From Blastocatellia bacterium (lineage in GTDB: Bacteria > Acidobacteriota > Blastocatellia > UBA7656): a DNA stretch of 33,606 bases. Both the position numbers and the translations under genes were made by a program. The stretch lies in NCBI GenBank assembly GCA_023265195.1, contig JAHFUG010000012.1:6185-39790 (forward strand), in the 5' to 3' direction. Below, piece after piece: positions 19,649 to 27,759 of the stretch; the first letter of the stretch is position 1; every line of letters starts with the position of its first letter. The notes beneath the pieces were generated by a model. The model was not told where the DNA came from. It searched no databases and was given only the letters and a program-made list of their open reading frames with translations.

Positions 19649-20956
19649 ATGCCTAACAGAGAGCTTTCGAGGTACGCGCGCGAAGCGCAATCTTTGATCT
19701 TCGTCGCTATTGCGTCGATGTCTTCGTTCGCCTTGGCCGTCTGCGCGCAAAACCGCGCGGCCAATACCGCGCAGACCGCCAAACCCGTCGCCGCGAAGCC
19801 AGTACTTACGCATACAGAGATCAGGCCTGATAACTTGCCCGCCGCCGAAGTGTCGAAAGGACCTGTTAATTTCTCGAAGTTGGCGCCGCGGCCAGAGGGT
19901 GCGGAACTCAGCTTGCCGCCCGGCTTCGGCATCGCGGAGTACTCGACCGAAAAATTGGACCGGCCACGATGGATGGCGCTGGCTCCGAACGGCGACGTGT
20001 TCGTAGCAGAGTCGCAAGCCGGCCGCATCACGATACTTCGCGACACGAACGGCGACGGGAGAGAAGACCAGCGATTCATTTTTGCGTCAGGGCTCATGCA
20101 GCCGTTTGGGATGGCCTTTTGGCGAGACTACCTGTACGTCGGAAATACAAACGCGGTTGTGAGATTCAAGTACAAGCCGGGGCAGACTAAGGCGGAAGGA
20201 GAGCCCGAGAAGATCGCCGATCTCCCGGGCAAGGGCTACCGCGAGCACTGGACGCGCAACGTGTTGTTCAACCGCGACGGCTCCAAGCTGTACGTCACGG
20301 TGGGCTCCGAGACGAACGTCGACGCCGAGACGGATCCGATGCGAGCGGCGATCTCCGAATACAATCCCGATGGAAGCGGCCACCGAATCTACGCGGCGGG
20401 TACGCGCAACCCAATCGGTCTGGCGTTCCAGCCAGGCTCAAATCGGTTGTGGGCGGCCGTCCAGGAGCGCGACCTCATCGGAGACGACCTGGTTCCCGAT
20501 TACGTCACCTCGATCAAGGAAGGCGCCTTTTACGGTTGGCCATATTCTTATATTGGTCACAACGAAGACCCGCGCCGCAAAGGGGAAAAGCCGGACCTGG
20601 TCGCGAAAGCAATAGTCCCGGACGTCTTGATCCAGGCGCATTCGGCGGTGCTTGGCCTTGTATTCTACGAGGGTCGGATGTTTCCCGCGGACTATCAAGG
20701 CGACGCGTTTGTGGCTTTGCATGGCTCGTGGAACAGAGCGAAGCGAACGGGGTATAAGATCATCCGCATTAATTTCAAGAATGGAAAGCCGGTGGGCGGA
20801 TACGACGACTTCGTCAGCGGGTGGATGCTGGGCGAGGACAAGCCCGAAGTATGGGGCCGGCCAGTTGGTTTGCTCGTATTGAAGGACGGCTCGATGCTGA
20901 TAGCGGATGACGCGGCGCACAAGGTCTGGCGAGTTAGCTATTCAAAACCCAAATAG
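19649..20956 (+). CDS. PQQ-dependent sugar dehydrogenase-like (glucose/sorbosone dehydrogenase) beta-propeller, secreted
   Basis: LPPGFGIAEYSTEKLDRPRWMALAPNGDVFVAESQAGRITILRDTNGDG; YVTVGSETNVD; AAGTRNPIGLAFQPGSNRLWAAVQERD; GWPYSYIG. Confidence 0.9.
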   Translation: MPNRELSRYAREAQSLIFVAIASMSSFALAVCAQNRAANTAQTAKPVAAKPVLTHTEIRPDNLPAAEVSKGPVNFSKLAPRPEGAELSLPPGFGIAEYSTEKLDRPRWMALAPNGDVFVAESQAGRITILRDTNGDGREDQRFIFASGLMQPFGMAFWRDYLYVGNTNAVVRFKYKPGQTKAEGEPEKIADLPGKGYREHWTRNVLFNRDGSKLYVTVGSETNVDAETDPMRAAISEYNPDGSGHRIYAAGTRNPIGLAFQPGSNRLWAAVQERDLIGDDLVPDYVTSIKEGAFYGWPYSYIGHNEDPRRKGEKPDLVAKAIVPDVLIQAHSAVLGLVFYEGRMFPADYQGDAFVALHGSWNRAKRTGYKIIRINFKNGKPVGGYDDFVSGWMLGEDKPEVWGRPVGLLVLKDGSMLIADDAAHKVWRVSYSKPK

Positions 20957-20968
20957 AAGAGGTATCGC

Positions 20969-23464
20969 GTGAAGAAGAAACCATGTGCGGGCGGCGCTCC
21001 GTGGCCGCCCCTCTTTAAGAAACATACTCCTGAGTTTTCGACGACAACCTCAGTTCCGCCGCTTTTGAACGCGATCTCTGCTTACGGAGTGGCGGTAACG
21101 GAGGGCCGCCCGTACAGCGCTGTTCACCCGGCCGGGCGATATTCGAATCTGGCGCGTCGCGTAAGCGGCGCCGCGGCGTCAGTGATTTTTGTGACGTTGT
21201 CCCTCTTTCTTCAAGGTTCGGCGTTTCAAGCGGGCGGCGATGCGAAGCACCGCGTAGAAGGCGTCGTCAAAGATCAAACCGGCGCTCCGGTCGGGTATGC
21301 GGACGTGACCCTGACCGGGCCTGCCTTTTCGGCCAACACCATTACCAACAGTGAAGGACGATTCGTTTTCGAGGGCGTACAACAGCGGGCCGGCAAAATT
21401 ACCGTGCGGGCAAGCGGGTTCGCGGTGGGAGAGAGCAACTGGAAGATCGAAGGTTCGTCGGCCAATCTCGACATAACGTTGTCACTTGCTTCGGTCACCG
21501 ATCAGATCACCGTAACTGCCGCGCGCACTGAAACGAGACTCGGCGACACGCCTTCGAGCATTGCTCTTATTTCTCACGAGGCGCTCAACGCCACGGCCGC
21601 GCTTGCGCTCGACGACGCTTTGCGGCAGGTCCCTGGCTTCTCGCTCTTTCGCCGCTCCGGGAGCCGATACGCGAACCCAACGTCGCAAGGGGTGTCGCTA
21701 CGTGGCGTCGGGCCTAGCGGGGCAAGCCGCGCGTCCGTGCTCGTCGACGGAATTCCGTTGAACGATCCATTCGGAGGTTGGGTCTATTGGGGCCGAGTCT
21801 CTCGCGAATCGATCGAGCGAACGGAAATTCTGCGGGGGGGAGCCTCGAGTCTCTACGGGAGCGATGCGCTGGGCGGCGTCGTCAATGTAATAACGCGCAA
21901 GTCCAGCGACCCGGTGCTTCTCTTCGAAGGCTCCTACGGCAATCAGGCCACCCCGGCCACTTCCGTGTTCGCGGCGGGGCGGCTTGGCGCGTGGGGCGGG
22001 AGCTTCGCGGTTCACAACTTTCACACCGACGGCTACATTATCGTCGACGAGGCTCAAAGAGGACGCGTCGATACGCCGGCTGCGTCCGAATATTATTCCG
22101 TCGACTTGAACCTTGACCGCAAAATAGGCGAAACAGCGCGCGCCTTTGCTCGCGGATCGCTGTTTGGCGAGGCGCGCGAGAACGGAACGCCGCTTCAAAC
22201 GAACCGGACTCATATGCGGCAACTGGCCGCGGGAGTCGACTGGCGATCAAAGCTCGCCGGTACTTTTTCTCTCCGAGGGTTTGGGGGAACCGAGGTCTTC
22301 GATCAATACTTCACGGCTATCGCGGCGGATCGAAACAGTGAATCACTGACGCGAAGCCAGCGTTCGCCCTCACAACAAACGGGCCTTGCCGCGCAGTGGT
22401 CGAGACCCGCGGGATCAATCCAGACGTTTGTCGCCGGCATCGACGCGCGGCAAGTGCGCGGCGCCAGTAACGAGCTGGCGTTCGCCGCCGGAAGAGTAAC
22501 TTCCGCGGTCGAGGCCGGTGGGCGAGAAGGATTGTTTGGGATCTTTGGCGAAGACATCATCAGAATAGCGCGGCGCTGGTTTGTCACGGCGGGACTTCGC
22601 TTTGACCGTTGGCGCAACTACGCCGCGGCGTCCACCACCAAGCCGCTGGCGGCGCCTGGCCCTCGAGTGGTCACCGTGTTTCCCGACCGCGATGAAACCG
22701 CGGTCAGTCCTCGTTTGTCGGTGCTCAATAAGGTGACTGACAATGTATCGCTGCTCGCTTCGTTTTATCGGTCGTTCCGCGCTCCGACCCTCAATGAGTT
22801 GTACAGATCGTTCCGCGTCGGCAACGTCCTGACTCTCGCAAACGATAAGCTGCGCGCCGAACGGTTGACCGGCGGCGAGGCGGGCGTCAACGTGACGGCG
22901 TTCAAGCAGCGGTTGAATGCGCGAGGCGTCTTCTTTTGGAGCGAAGTCGACGGTCCCGTCGCTAACGTTACGCTCAGCGTCACGCCGGCCCTGATAACGA
23001 GACAGCGCCAGAACCTTGGCGGCACCCGGTCTCGCGGCGTTGAAATGGACGCGGAAGCAAGAATCACTCATACACTGACGCTGTCGGGCGGATATGAATT
23101 CCTCGACGCCACGGTGCTGAGTTTTCCCGCCAATGTATCTCTCGAAGGACTGATGATTCCGCAGGTGCCTCGTCATCAACTGACGTTTCAGATGAGGTAC
23201 AGCGATCCGTCGACGCTCAACGTGTCGTTCCAGGGCCGCTTCGCCAGCGCGCAGTTCGACGACGACCAGAACAAACTCGCGCTCAGCCGCTACTTCACCT
23301 TGGACGGAATGATCTCGCGTTCGCTCGGAAAAGGAGTCGAGCTTTTCGTGGCGGGAGAGAATCTCCTGAATCAAAGGTACGAGACCGGGCGTACGCCGGT
23401 GACGACATTGGGTCCGAGATTGCTGGCCCGAGCCGGAATCCGGTTGCAGCTCGGCGCGAAATGA
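20969..23464 (+). CDS. TonB-dependent receptor with N-terminal carboxypeptidase-regulatory-like domain
   Basis: VEGVVKDQTGAPVGYADVTLTG..., plug PSGASRASVLVDGIPLNDPFGGWVYWGRVSRESIERTEILRGGASSLYGSDALGGVVNVIT, C-terminal beta-barrel. N-terminal approx. 50 aa overlap a repeat element, so the start (GTG 20969 or downstream, e.g. GTG 21182) is uncertain. Confidence 0.9.
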   Translation: MKKKPCAGGAPWPPLFKKHTPEFSTTTSVPPLLNAISAYGVAVTEGRPYSAVHPAGRYSNLARRVSGAAASVIFVTLSLFLQGSAFQAGGDAKHRVEGVVKDQTGAPVGYADVTLTGPAFSANTITNSEGRFVFEGVQQRAGKITVRASGFAVGESNWKIEGSSANLDITLSLASVTDQITVTAARTETRLGDTPSSIALISHEALNATAALALDDALRQVPGFSLFRRSGSRYANPTSQGVSLRGVGPSGASRASVLVDGIPLNDPFGGWVYWGRVSRESIERTEILRGGASSLYGSDALGGVVNVITRKSSDPVLLFEGSYGNQATPATSVFAAGRLGAWGGSFAVHNFHTDGYIIVDEAQRGRVDTPAASEYYSVDLNLDRKIGETARAFARGSLFGEARENGTPLQTNRTHMRQLAAGVDWRSKLAGTFSLRGFGGTEVFDQYFTAIAADRNSESLTRSQRSPSQQTGLAAQWSRPAGSIQTFVAGIDARQVRGASNELAFAAGRVTSAVEAGGREGLFGIFGEDIIRIARRWFVTAGLRFDRWRNYAAASTTKPLAAPGPRVVTVFPDRDETAVSPRLSVLNKVTDNVSLLASFYRSFRAPTLNELYRSFRVGNVLTLANDKLRAERLTGGEAGVNVTAFKQRLNARGVFFWSEVDGPVANVTLSVTPALITRQRQNLGGTRSRGVEMDAEARITHTLTLSGGYEFLDATVLSFPANVSLEGLMIPQVPRHQLTFQMRYSDPSTLNVSFQGRFASAQFDDDQNKLALSRYFTLDGMISRSLGKGVELFVAGENLLNQRYETGRTPVTTLGPRLLARAGIRLQLGAK
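20984..21116. repeat. 133-bp element with inverted ends, TGTRCGGGCGGC-CTCCGT-CCGCC family
   Basis: Left end TGTGCGGGCGGCGCTCCGTGGCCGCCCC; reverse complement of right end TGTACGGGCGGCCCTCCGTTACCGCCACTCC. Lies inside the open frame of the TonB receptor. Confidence 0.75.
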
Positions 23465-23527
23465 GGGCTTCGCTTAGGGGATGAAAAAGGAATTAACTTC
23501 CGTTTTGACCGCCTGGCGCGGAATGAA

Positions 23528-23626
23528 TGTACGGGCGGCACTCCGTGGCCGCCCCTTCTTAGGGATCGGTTCTTCGCAAGAAGAATACGCGCCGGAAGGA
23601 GGGGCGGCCACGGAGACCCTCCGACA
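23528..23626. repeat. 99-bp second copy of the TGTACGGGCGGC...CTCCGTGGCCGCCCC inverted-end element
   Basis: Left end TGTACGGGCGGCACTCCGTGGCCGCCCCTTCTT; reverse complement of right end TGTCGGAGGGTCTCCGTGGCCGCCCCTCCTT. Confidence 0.8.
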
Positions 23627-23637
23627 ATGTTGTAAAA

Positions 23638-23655
23638 CGCCCCTATTGGGGCGTG
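23638..23655. terminator. Hairpin ACGCCCC-TATT-GGGGCGT
   Basis: 7-bp perfect stem with TATT loop, read directly; no T-tract, function uncertain. Confidence 0.35.
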
Positions 23656-23657
23656 GG

Positions 23658-23926
23658 TCAAAAGGGGGCGGTTCTACCCGAAACACCACGTCTATATGAC
23701 TGCGGTTTACGTCCACTCGCTTGACTAGCTAGCCCCGTTTCGGCGGCATATGCCTGCCGCTCTATTTCGTCAGGGCTTCCTTCCACCTGGACGTTTACAG
23801 AAATGACCACAACGCTGCCCGAAGTTGATCTCGCCGCAACCGTGGTGATGTCTGACAGCACAGCTTCATCAAGCTTCCCGTCATAATCAAGCCACACTAT
23901 CGACTTGGTCTCCCAGTCTAGGTTCA
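23658..23926 (-). pseudogene. Internal fragment of a methyltransferase-like protein (IVWLDYDGKLD motif), fused out of frame to the herA 3' end
   Basis: C-terminal part of the 136-aa ORF: NLDWETKSIVWLDYDGKLDEAVLSDITTVAARSTSGSVVVISVNVQVEGSPDEIERQAYAAET looks like a coherent Rossmann-type segment, whereas the N-terminal 45 aa are the wrong-frame reading of HerA sequence. Confidence 0.5.
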
Positions 23927-25276
23927 CTGAGGGAATTCGGCGAGAAGTGGATTCCGCATTCAGCCAACTCCGCGAAGTTGGTCGCGTGGCCGCCAGTCGT
24001 AACGAACGCATCGGCGTCCTGCGAAGCCAGCCATACAGGAAATCCCCACGAACGCCCTTGCCGCGCAAGTTGACCCAGCAGACCCGCCTTACCCTTCCTT
24101 GGGCAATAGAAGATGGGCTTCGTCGACGAACAAGACCATCTTGAGGGGCTGAATGCGTTTCTTGATCGCCTGGTTCCGGTTCATGCGCTTCATAAGAAAG
24201 TTCAGGATCAGAGCCATAGTCAGCGCCTTGGTTTCACTGTCCGTGCCGAATTGCTTGAAGTCTATGACGACCGAATTGCTTAGCCACTCTTCTGGGCTGA
24301 TCGCGGTGGGCGCGGTCGCAAACAAGTTGAAGCGTTCGATCTTCTGAATTATGGAGAGGTCTACTCCGTTCGCTCCGCTCTCTTCTAAAGCGATAGCCAG
24401 GGAGGTGAAGTCTGGCTCGCGAAGCCCTTGATACGCGTCGCAAATGTTGCGCTCCTGCTTCGCGCCGAGTTGAGGTGCAAAGCAACGGATGAGATTCGCG
24501 ATCTCGTACGCGACCTGTGCATTCCCGGTTGGGTTCGAGTCTCGGAAAAGTGGATTGATCGGCAAATCCTGTTTAATGAGACGGACGTACCGCGCCCCCG
24601 TCTGCTCTAAAAAAAGAGTCCGGTTCTTGCGCTGGTCGCTGTTGTGTGGATCGTCTTCCAACTCGCCCTTCAAGTCGAAGAAGCAGAAGCGGACGCCCTG
24701 TCCCGCCAGTTGCGCGAGCAAGTCGAGCGCAAGCTGGCTCTTGCCCGAACCGGGCTCGCCCGAGATCACAAGCAGACCATTCTTGGTTCCCGGACCGTTG
24801 ATGCTCCATTCAGGTCCTTCCACAAGAACTTTGAGCTTGACCTCTTGCTCTACGACCGGCATGGGCGCCCCTGCCCTGACCACGCCGCCGCCGTCAAAAT
24901 CCTTGTCGGCGAGTTTCAGCAACAACGAGACGAACCTTGTCTGATCGTTGCCTGACTCTTCCCAAAACTGACTGAGCCTGTGGCAACCGAACTCAAAGTA
25001 CCGGCGAAACTCCGATCTATATCCTGCTTCATCCAGCGTCCTGCCCGCGCGATGATTCAGGGCGGCGCGCACGAGGTCTCTTAACTCAACGCCAACGACT
25101 TGCTCATCGTTGAGCGTCACTCCCTTCGAATCCATTGGCTTGAAGTTAGTGGGCACTCCTTCGCCCAGCGCGACAAACAGCGCCGCGCGGCCAAGGACCG
25201 CTTGATTGCGCGCGCCAACCCGAGCGAAAACGTTCTCGATGAACTGATGAGCAGCAGCGCTGGTATCGAATTTCAT
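23887..25276 (-). pseudogene. DndE (DUF1832)-like domain fused to a HerA/FtsK-type ATPase; frameshifted near 24090
   Basis: True start ATG 25276 (MKFDTSAAAHQFIENVFARVGARNQAVLGRAALFVALGEG...). Walker A ISGEPGSGKSQLAL, Walker B KMVLFVDEAHLLLPKEG then TAA. Another frame continues immediately with KAGLLGQLARQGRSWGFPVWLASQDADAFVTTGGHATNFAELAECGIHFSP, the expected post-Walker B HerA sequence. Confidence 0.7.
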
Positions 25277-25282
25277 CTCAAT

Positions 25283-25539
25283 CTCACTCTTTGGTGACCT
25301 GCGGCGTCTGTATGTTCTGCCTGAACACTGCACTAAGGCTGGCGAACCAAGCCTCGTAGACATCGCGATCCGCTTCCAGCAACTTCGCCGTCTTCCGCGC
25401 CCCGCGCCTGAACGCCGCGCGGGACTGCCAGTCCAGCGTGCTATGAAAGACGTCTTCTCGCATGATGAACTCGATCTTGGTTGCATCGTCGGGGCTGCAG
25501 CCAAGTGTCTTCGACGATCATCTCCTCGTAGGTGCTCAT
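25283..25539 (-). pseudogene. Small dnd-associated ORF with a frameshift
   Basis: RBS GAGGAG then ATG 25539: MSTYEEMIVEDTWL, then frame change near 25495-25505 to SPDDATKIEFIMREDVFHSTLDWQSRAAFRRGARKTAKLLEADRDVYEAWFASLSAVFRQNIQTPQVTKE, stop at 25283, 6 bp before the ATG of the DndE-HerA gene. Confidence 0.55.
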
Positions 25540-25555
25540 TGCTTCTCCTCTTCGA

Positions 25556-25990
25556 TCACAGGTCGCGGCCGAAGTAGTCGTTGGTAATCCGAACTTCGTA
25601 GTCGGTCCCTTCGGGCTTGCCGTGCGGGCGCAAGGTGTACACGCGAGCCAGTCGGTCGCCTATCGTTTCGAACATCGGCCCGTCAGGATCGACTTCGGAG
25701 TTGGTAGTGAGAATTATCGACTGATGCCCGCTCAGGTAGAGTTGATCCAGCACATTCGCTCTCACTTCCTTATCCAGGCGCGCGAAAGGAGTATCCACGA
25801 CGAGCGGAGGCACAAGTTTGGCTAGCCTGCGCAAGGCTTCATAGAAAGCGAGCATGCGAACCAGCCTCTGCCCGGCTGTGGCATTTGTCTCTTCCCAAGT
25901 GACCTTCTTGCCGTCGCGCCGAATCAAGGAACACTGCCATTGGCTACCCTGTCGCGGGTTTGTTTCCAACACTCGTAGGAGAGGAATTTG
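25556..25990 (-). pseudogene. 5'-truncated DndD (SMC-like ATPase of DNA phosphorothioation), C-terminal fragment
   Basis: TAGQRLVRMLAFYEALRRLAKLVPPLVVDTPFARLDKEVRANVLDQLYLSGHQSIILTTNSEVDPDGPMFETIGDRLARVYTL: Walker B/D-loop end of a DndD-like ATPase. No Walker A half upstream; in-frame TAG just upstream near 25991-25993. Confidence 0.7.
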
Positions 25991-26040
25991 TTTGCGCTAC
26001 TCGGCGACAACTTATGCGTGCGCTTGACATGCAATAACTC

Positions 26041-26769
26041 CTAAACAACACCCAACTCCAAAGCCAATTCATCAAGCAGGCCGCTGTCCGCGAAGCTGAA
26101 GACCGACTCTTCGCCGATGATCAGATGATCCAGTATCTTTACCGCCAGCGGCCGCGCCGCTTTCATCAAGTCACGCGTCAAAAGCCGATCCGGTTTGCTT
26201 GGCTCCGTTGTCCCCGATGGGTGATTGTGAGCCGCGATCAGCGCGCTGGCGTTCACTTGCAGCGCGCGCCCAAGAATGATCCGCAGCGGCGGCGTTACCG
26301 AATCCACGGCGCCTTTTGCGATCAGCACGTCGTCCAGCAGCGCTCCTCGCCGGTTCAAGTAGAGGACTCGAAAGTGTTCCTCGGATAGTCCGCGCAGCCT
26401 GTCGCGCAAGTACTCCGCGGCGGCGGCGGTGCTCTTCAACACGAGATGACTTCGTTTCTTTGGAACCGAGACGCGGCGGCAAATCTCGACCGCCGCGAGT
26501 AACTGAGCGGCCTTCGCTCCCTTCAAGCCTTTTACGTCGAGCAAGGCCGCCACCGGCGCTTCAATCATCGCCCGCAAAGATCCAAACCGCTGCAAGAGCT
26601 GCCGCCCTAGTTCAACCGCGCTCGTGCCCCTGAGCCCCACGCGAAGGAGTATTCCGATCAACTCGGCGTCCGTCAGCGCGTCGGGCCCGCGTGACAGAAG
26701 CCGCTCTCGCGGCCTCTCTTCTTCAGGCCACGAGGCGATTCCTTTTGTTCTTTCTTTTATTGCTTCCAC
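26041..26769 (-). CDS. radC: RadC family protein (JAB/MPN domain)
   Basis: IASWPEEERPRERLLSRGPDALTDAELIGILLRVG; JAMM-type EEHFRVLYLNRRGALLDD...ALIAAHNHPSGTTEPSKPD; VKILDHLIIGEESVFSFADSGLL. Confidence 0.94.
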   Translation of the reverse strand: MEAIKERTKGIASWPEEERPRERLLSRGPDALTDAELIGILLRVGLRGTSAVELGRQLLQRFGSLRAMIEAPVAALLDVKGLKGAKAAQLLAAVEICRRVSVPKKRSHLVLKSTAAAAEYLRDRLRGLSEEHFRVLYLNRRGALLDDVLIAKGAVDSVTPPLRIILGRALQVNASALIAAHNHPSGTTEPSKPDRLLTRDLMKAARPLAVKILDHLIIGEESVFSFADSGLLDELALELGVV

Positions 26770-26916
26770 TCTTAAACCGCCGGCGCCGCTAAAATGATAA
26801 GCTCCGAATAAAAGCGCGGTCCGTTTTGCGGCATTAGATTATAAGCAAGTTCACACCATTTGCCATTCTCCTAAGCGGTGCTCGGCTGAAATTAATCCAC
26901 AGCCGTGTCGTTTAGA

Positions 26917-26990
26917 GTTCACGCTTCAGCGCGCCGCGGCCTGAAGGCTGAACTCTGAACGTCTCCCGCTCAGACATTGGCCCGTAGCGG
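26917..26990. repeat. 74-bp GTTCACGCTTCAGC...CCCGTAGCGG repeat, single copy
   Basis: GTTCACGCTTCAGCGCGCCGCGGCCTGAAGGCTGAACTCTGAACGTCTCCCGCTCAGACATTGGCCCGTAGCGG; same length and near-identical to the tandem pair at 28491-28638; shared tail GCAAGAAACTT.CGCCGAGC. Confidence 0.88.
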
Positions 26991-27095
26991 GCAAGAAACT
27001 TCCGCCGAGCAACACTGGCTCGCCTCAATAAGAACTCGGTTTAGATTGCGGATCACGCTGGCGTGAGCGGCGCGGATGGCATTAGGATATGCCGT

Positions 27096-27617
27096 ATGAA
27101 AGTCCAAACCCTTTCTTTGAGTGCAATCGTGCTCGTTGTCGCGGCAGCCGCAATAGCCGCCTATACGCGCGAGCCGGGCCAAAAGGCCGGTAGCGGCACG
27201 GACCAAAAAGGACATAAAATGCGCGACAAAGTCGTAAAGACCGATGAAGAATGGCGCAAGCAACTGACCGAAGATCAGTATTACGTCACCAGGAAGCACG
27301 GGACGGAGAGGGCGTTCACCGGTGAGTATTTCAACTCGCACGAAAAAGGCGTGTTCACCTGTGTGTGCTGCGGCTTGGAACTTTTCAAATCGGACGCCAA
27401 GTTCGATTCGGGAACCGGATGGCCAAGCTTCTGGAAACCGATCTCCGAAGACGCGGTCGATCTCAACACCGACAATAGCTACGGCATGAGCCGGACCGAG
27501 GTGCTATGCAGCCGTTGCGACGCGCATCTCGGGCACGTCTTCGACGACGGGCCGGCGCCTACGCACAAGCGCTATTGCATGAACTCGGTTGCTCTCAAGC
27601 TCGTCAAGAAAGAGTAA
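27096..27617 (+). CDS. msrB: Peptide-methionine (R)-S-oxide reductase, exported/anchored
   Basis: N-terminal hydrophobic segment [33 protein letters not shown]...[14 protein letters not shown]...[33 protein letters not shown] with CxxC zinc pairs. Confidence 0.96.
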   Translation: MKVQTLSLSAIVLVVAAAAIAAYTREPGQKAGSGTDQKGHKMRDKVVKTDEEWRKQLTEDQYYVTRKHGTERAFTGEYFNSHEKGVFTCVCCGLELFKSDAKFDSGTGWPSFWKPISEDAVDLNTDNSYGMSRTEVLCSRCDAHLGHVFDDGPAPTHKRYCMNSVALKLVKKE

Positions 27618-27673
27618 GGCGCCTGAACGGCTTGCGTTGCGCTTATCGCTCGCGCTTCGAGGAATCCTTCGAG

Positions 27674-27719
27674 GAATCAATGAAAAGGGCGGCCTCCGTG
27701 GCCGCCCGTTCCTGATTCG
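27674..27719. terminator. Hairpin GAATCA...GGGCGGC-CTCCGTG-GCCGCCC...TGATTC between convergent msrB and beta-barrel genes
   Basis: Perfect 7-bp GC stem with CTCCGTG loop plus flanking GAATCA/TGATTC; the core is shared with the repeats at 20984 and 23528. No clear T-tract. Confidence 0.5.
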
Positions 27720-27759
27720 CCTCCGGCTTCAGCGGCGCGCAAGGGACTGGCCGCTGAGA

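Noticed and set aside
22415-23374. 319-aa minus-strand ORF opposite the TonB receptor
   Set aside because: Shadow ORF; the plus strand has clear receptor motifs and this one has none.
23934-24068. N-terminal part of the 136-aa ORF (MRGKGVRGDFLYGWLRRTPMRSLRLAATRP...) as a real protein start
   Set aside because: It is the out-of-frame reading of HerA sequence (LARQGRSWGFPVWLASQDADAF...), so not a genuine N-terminus.
25277-25504. N-terminal 76 aa extension of the 471-aa ORF
   Set aside because: It is the wrong-frame reading of the upstream small ORF (SPDDATKIEFIMREDVFHSTLDWQS...); the DndE-HerA start is ATG 25276.
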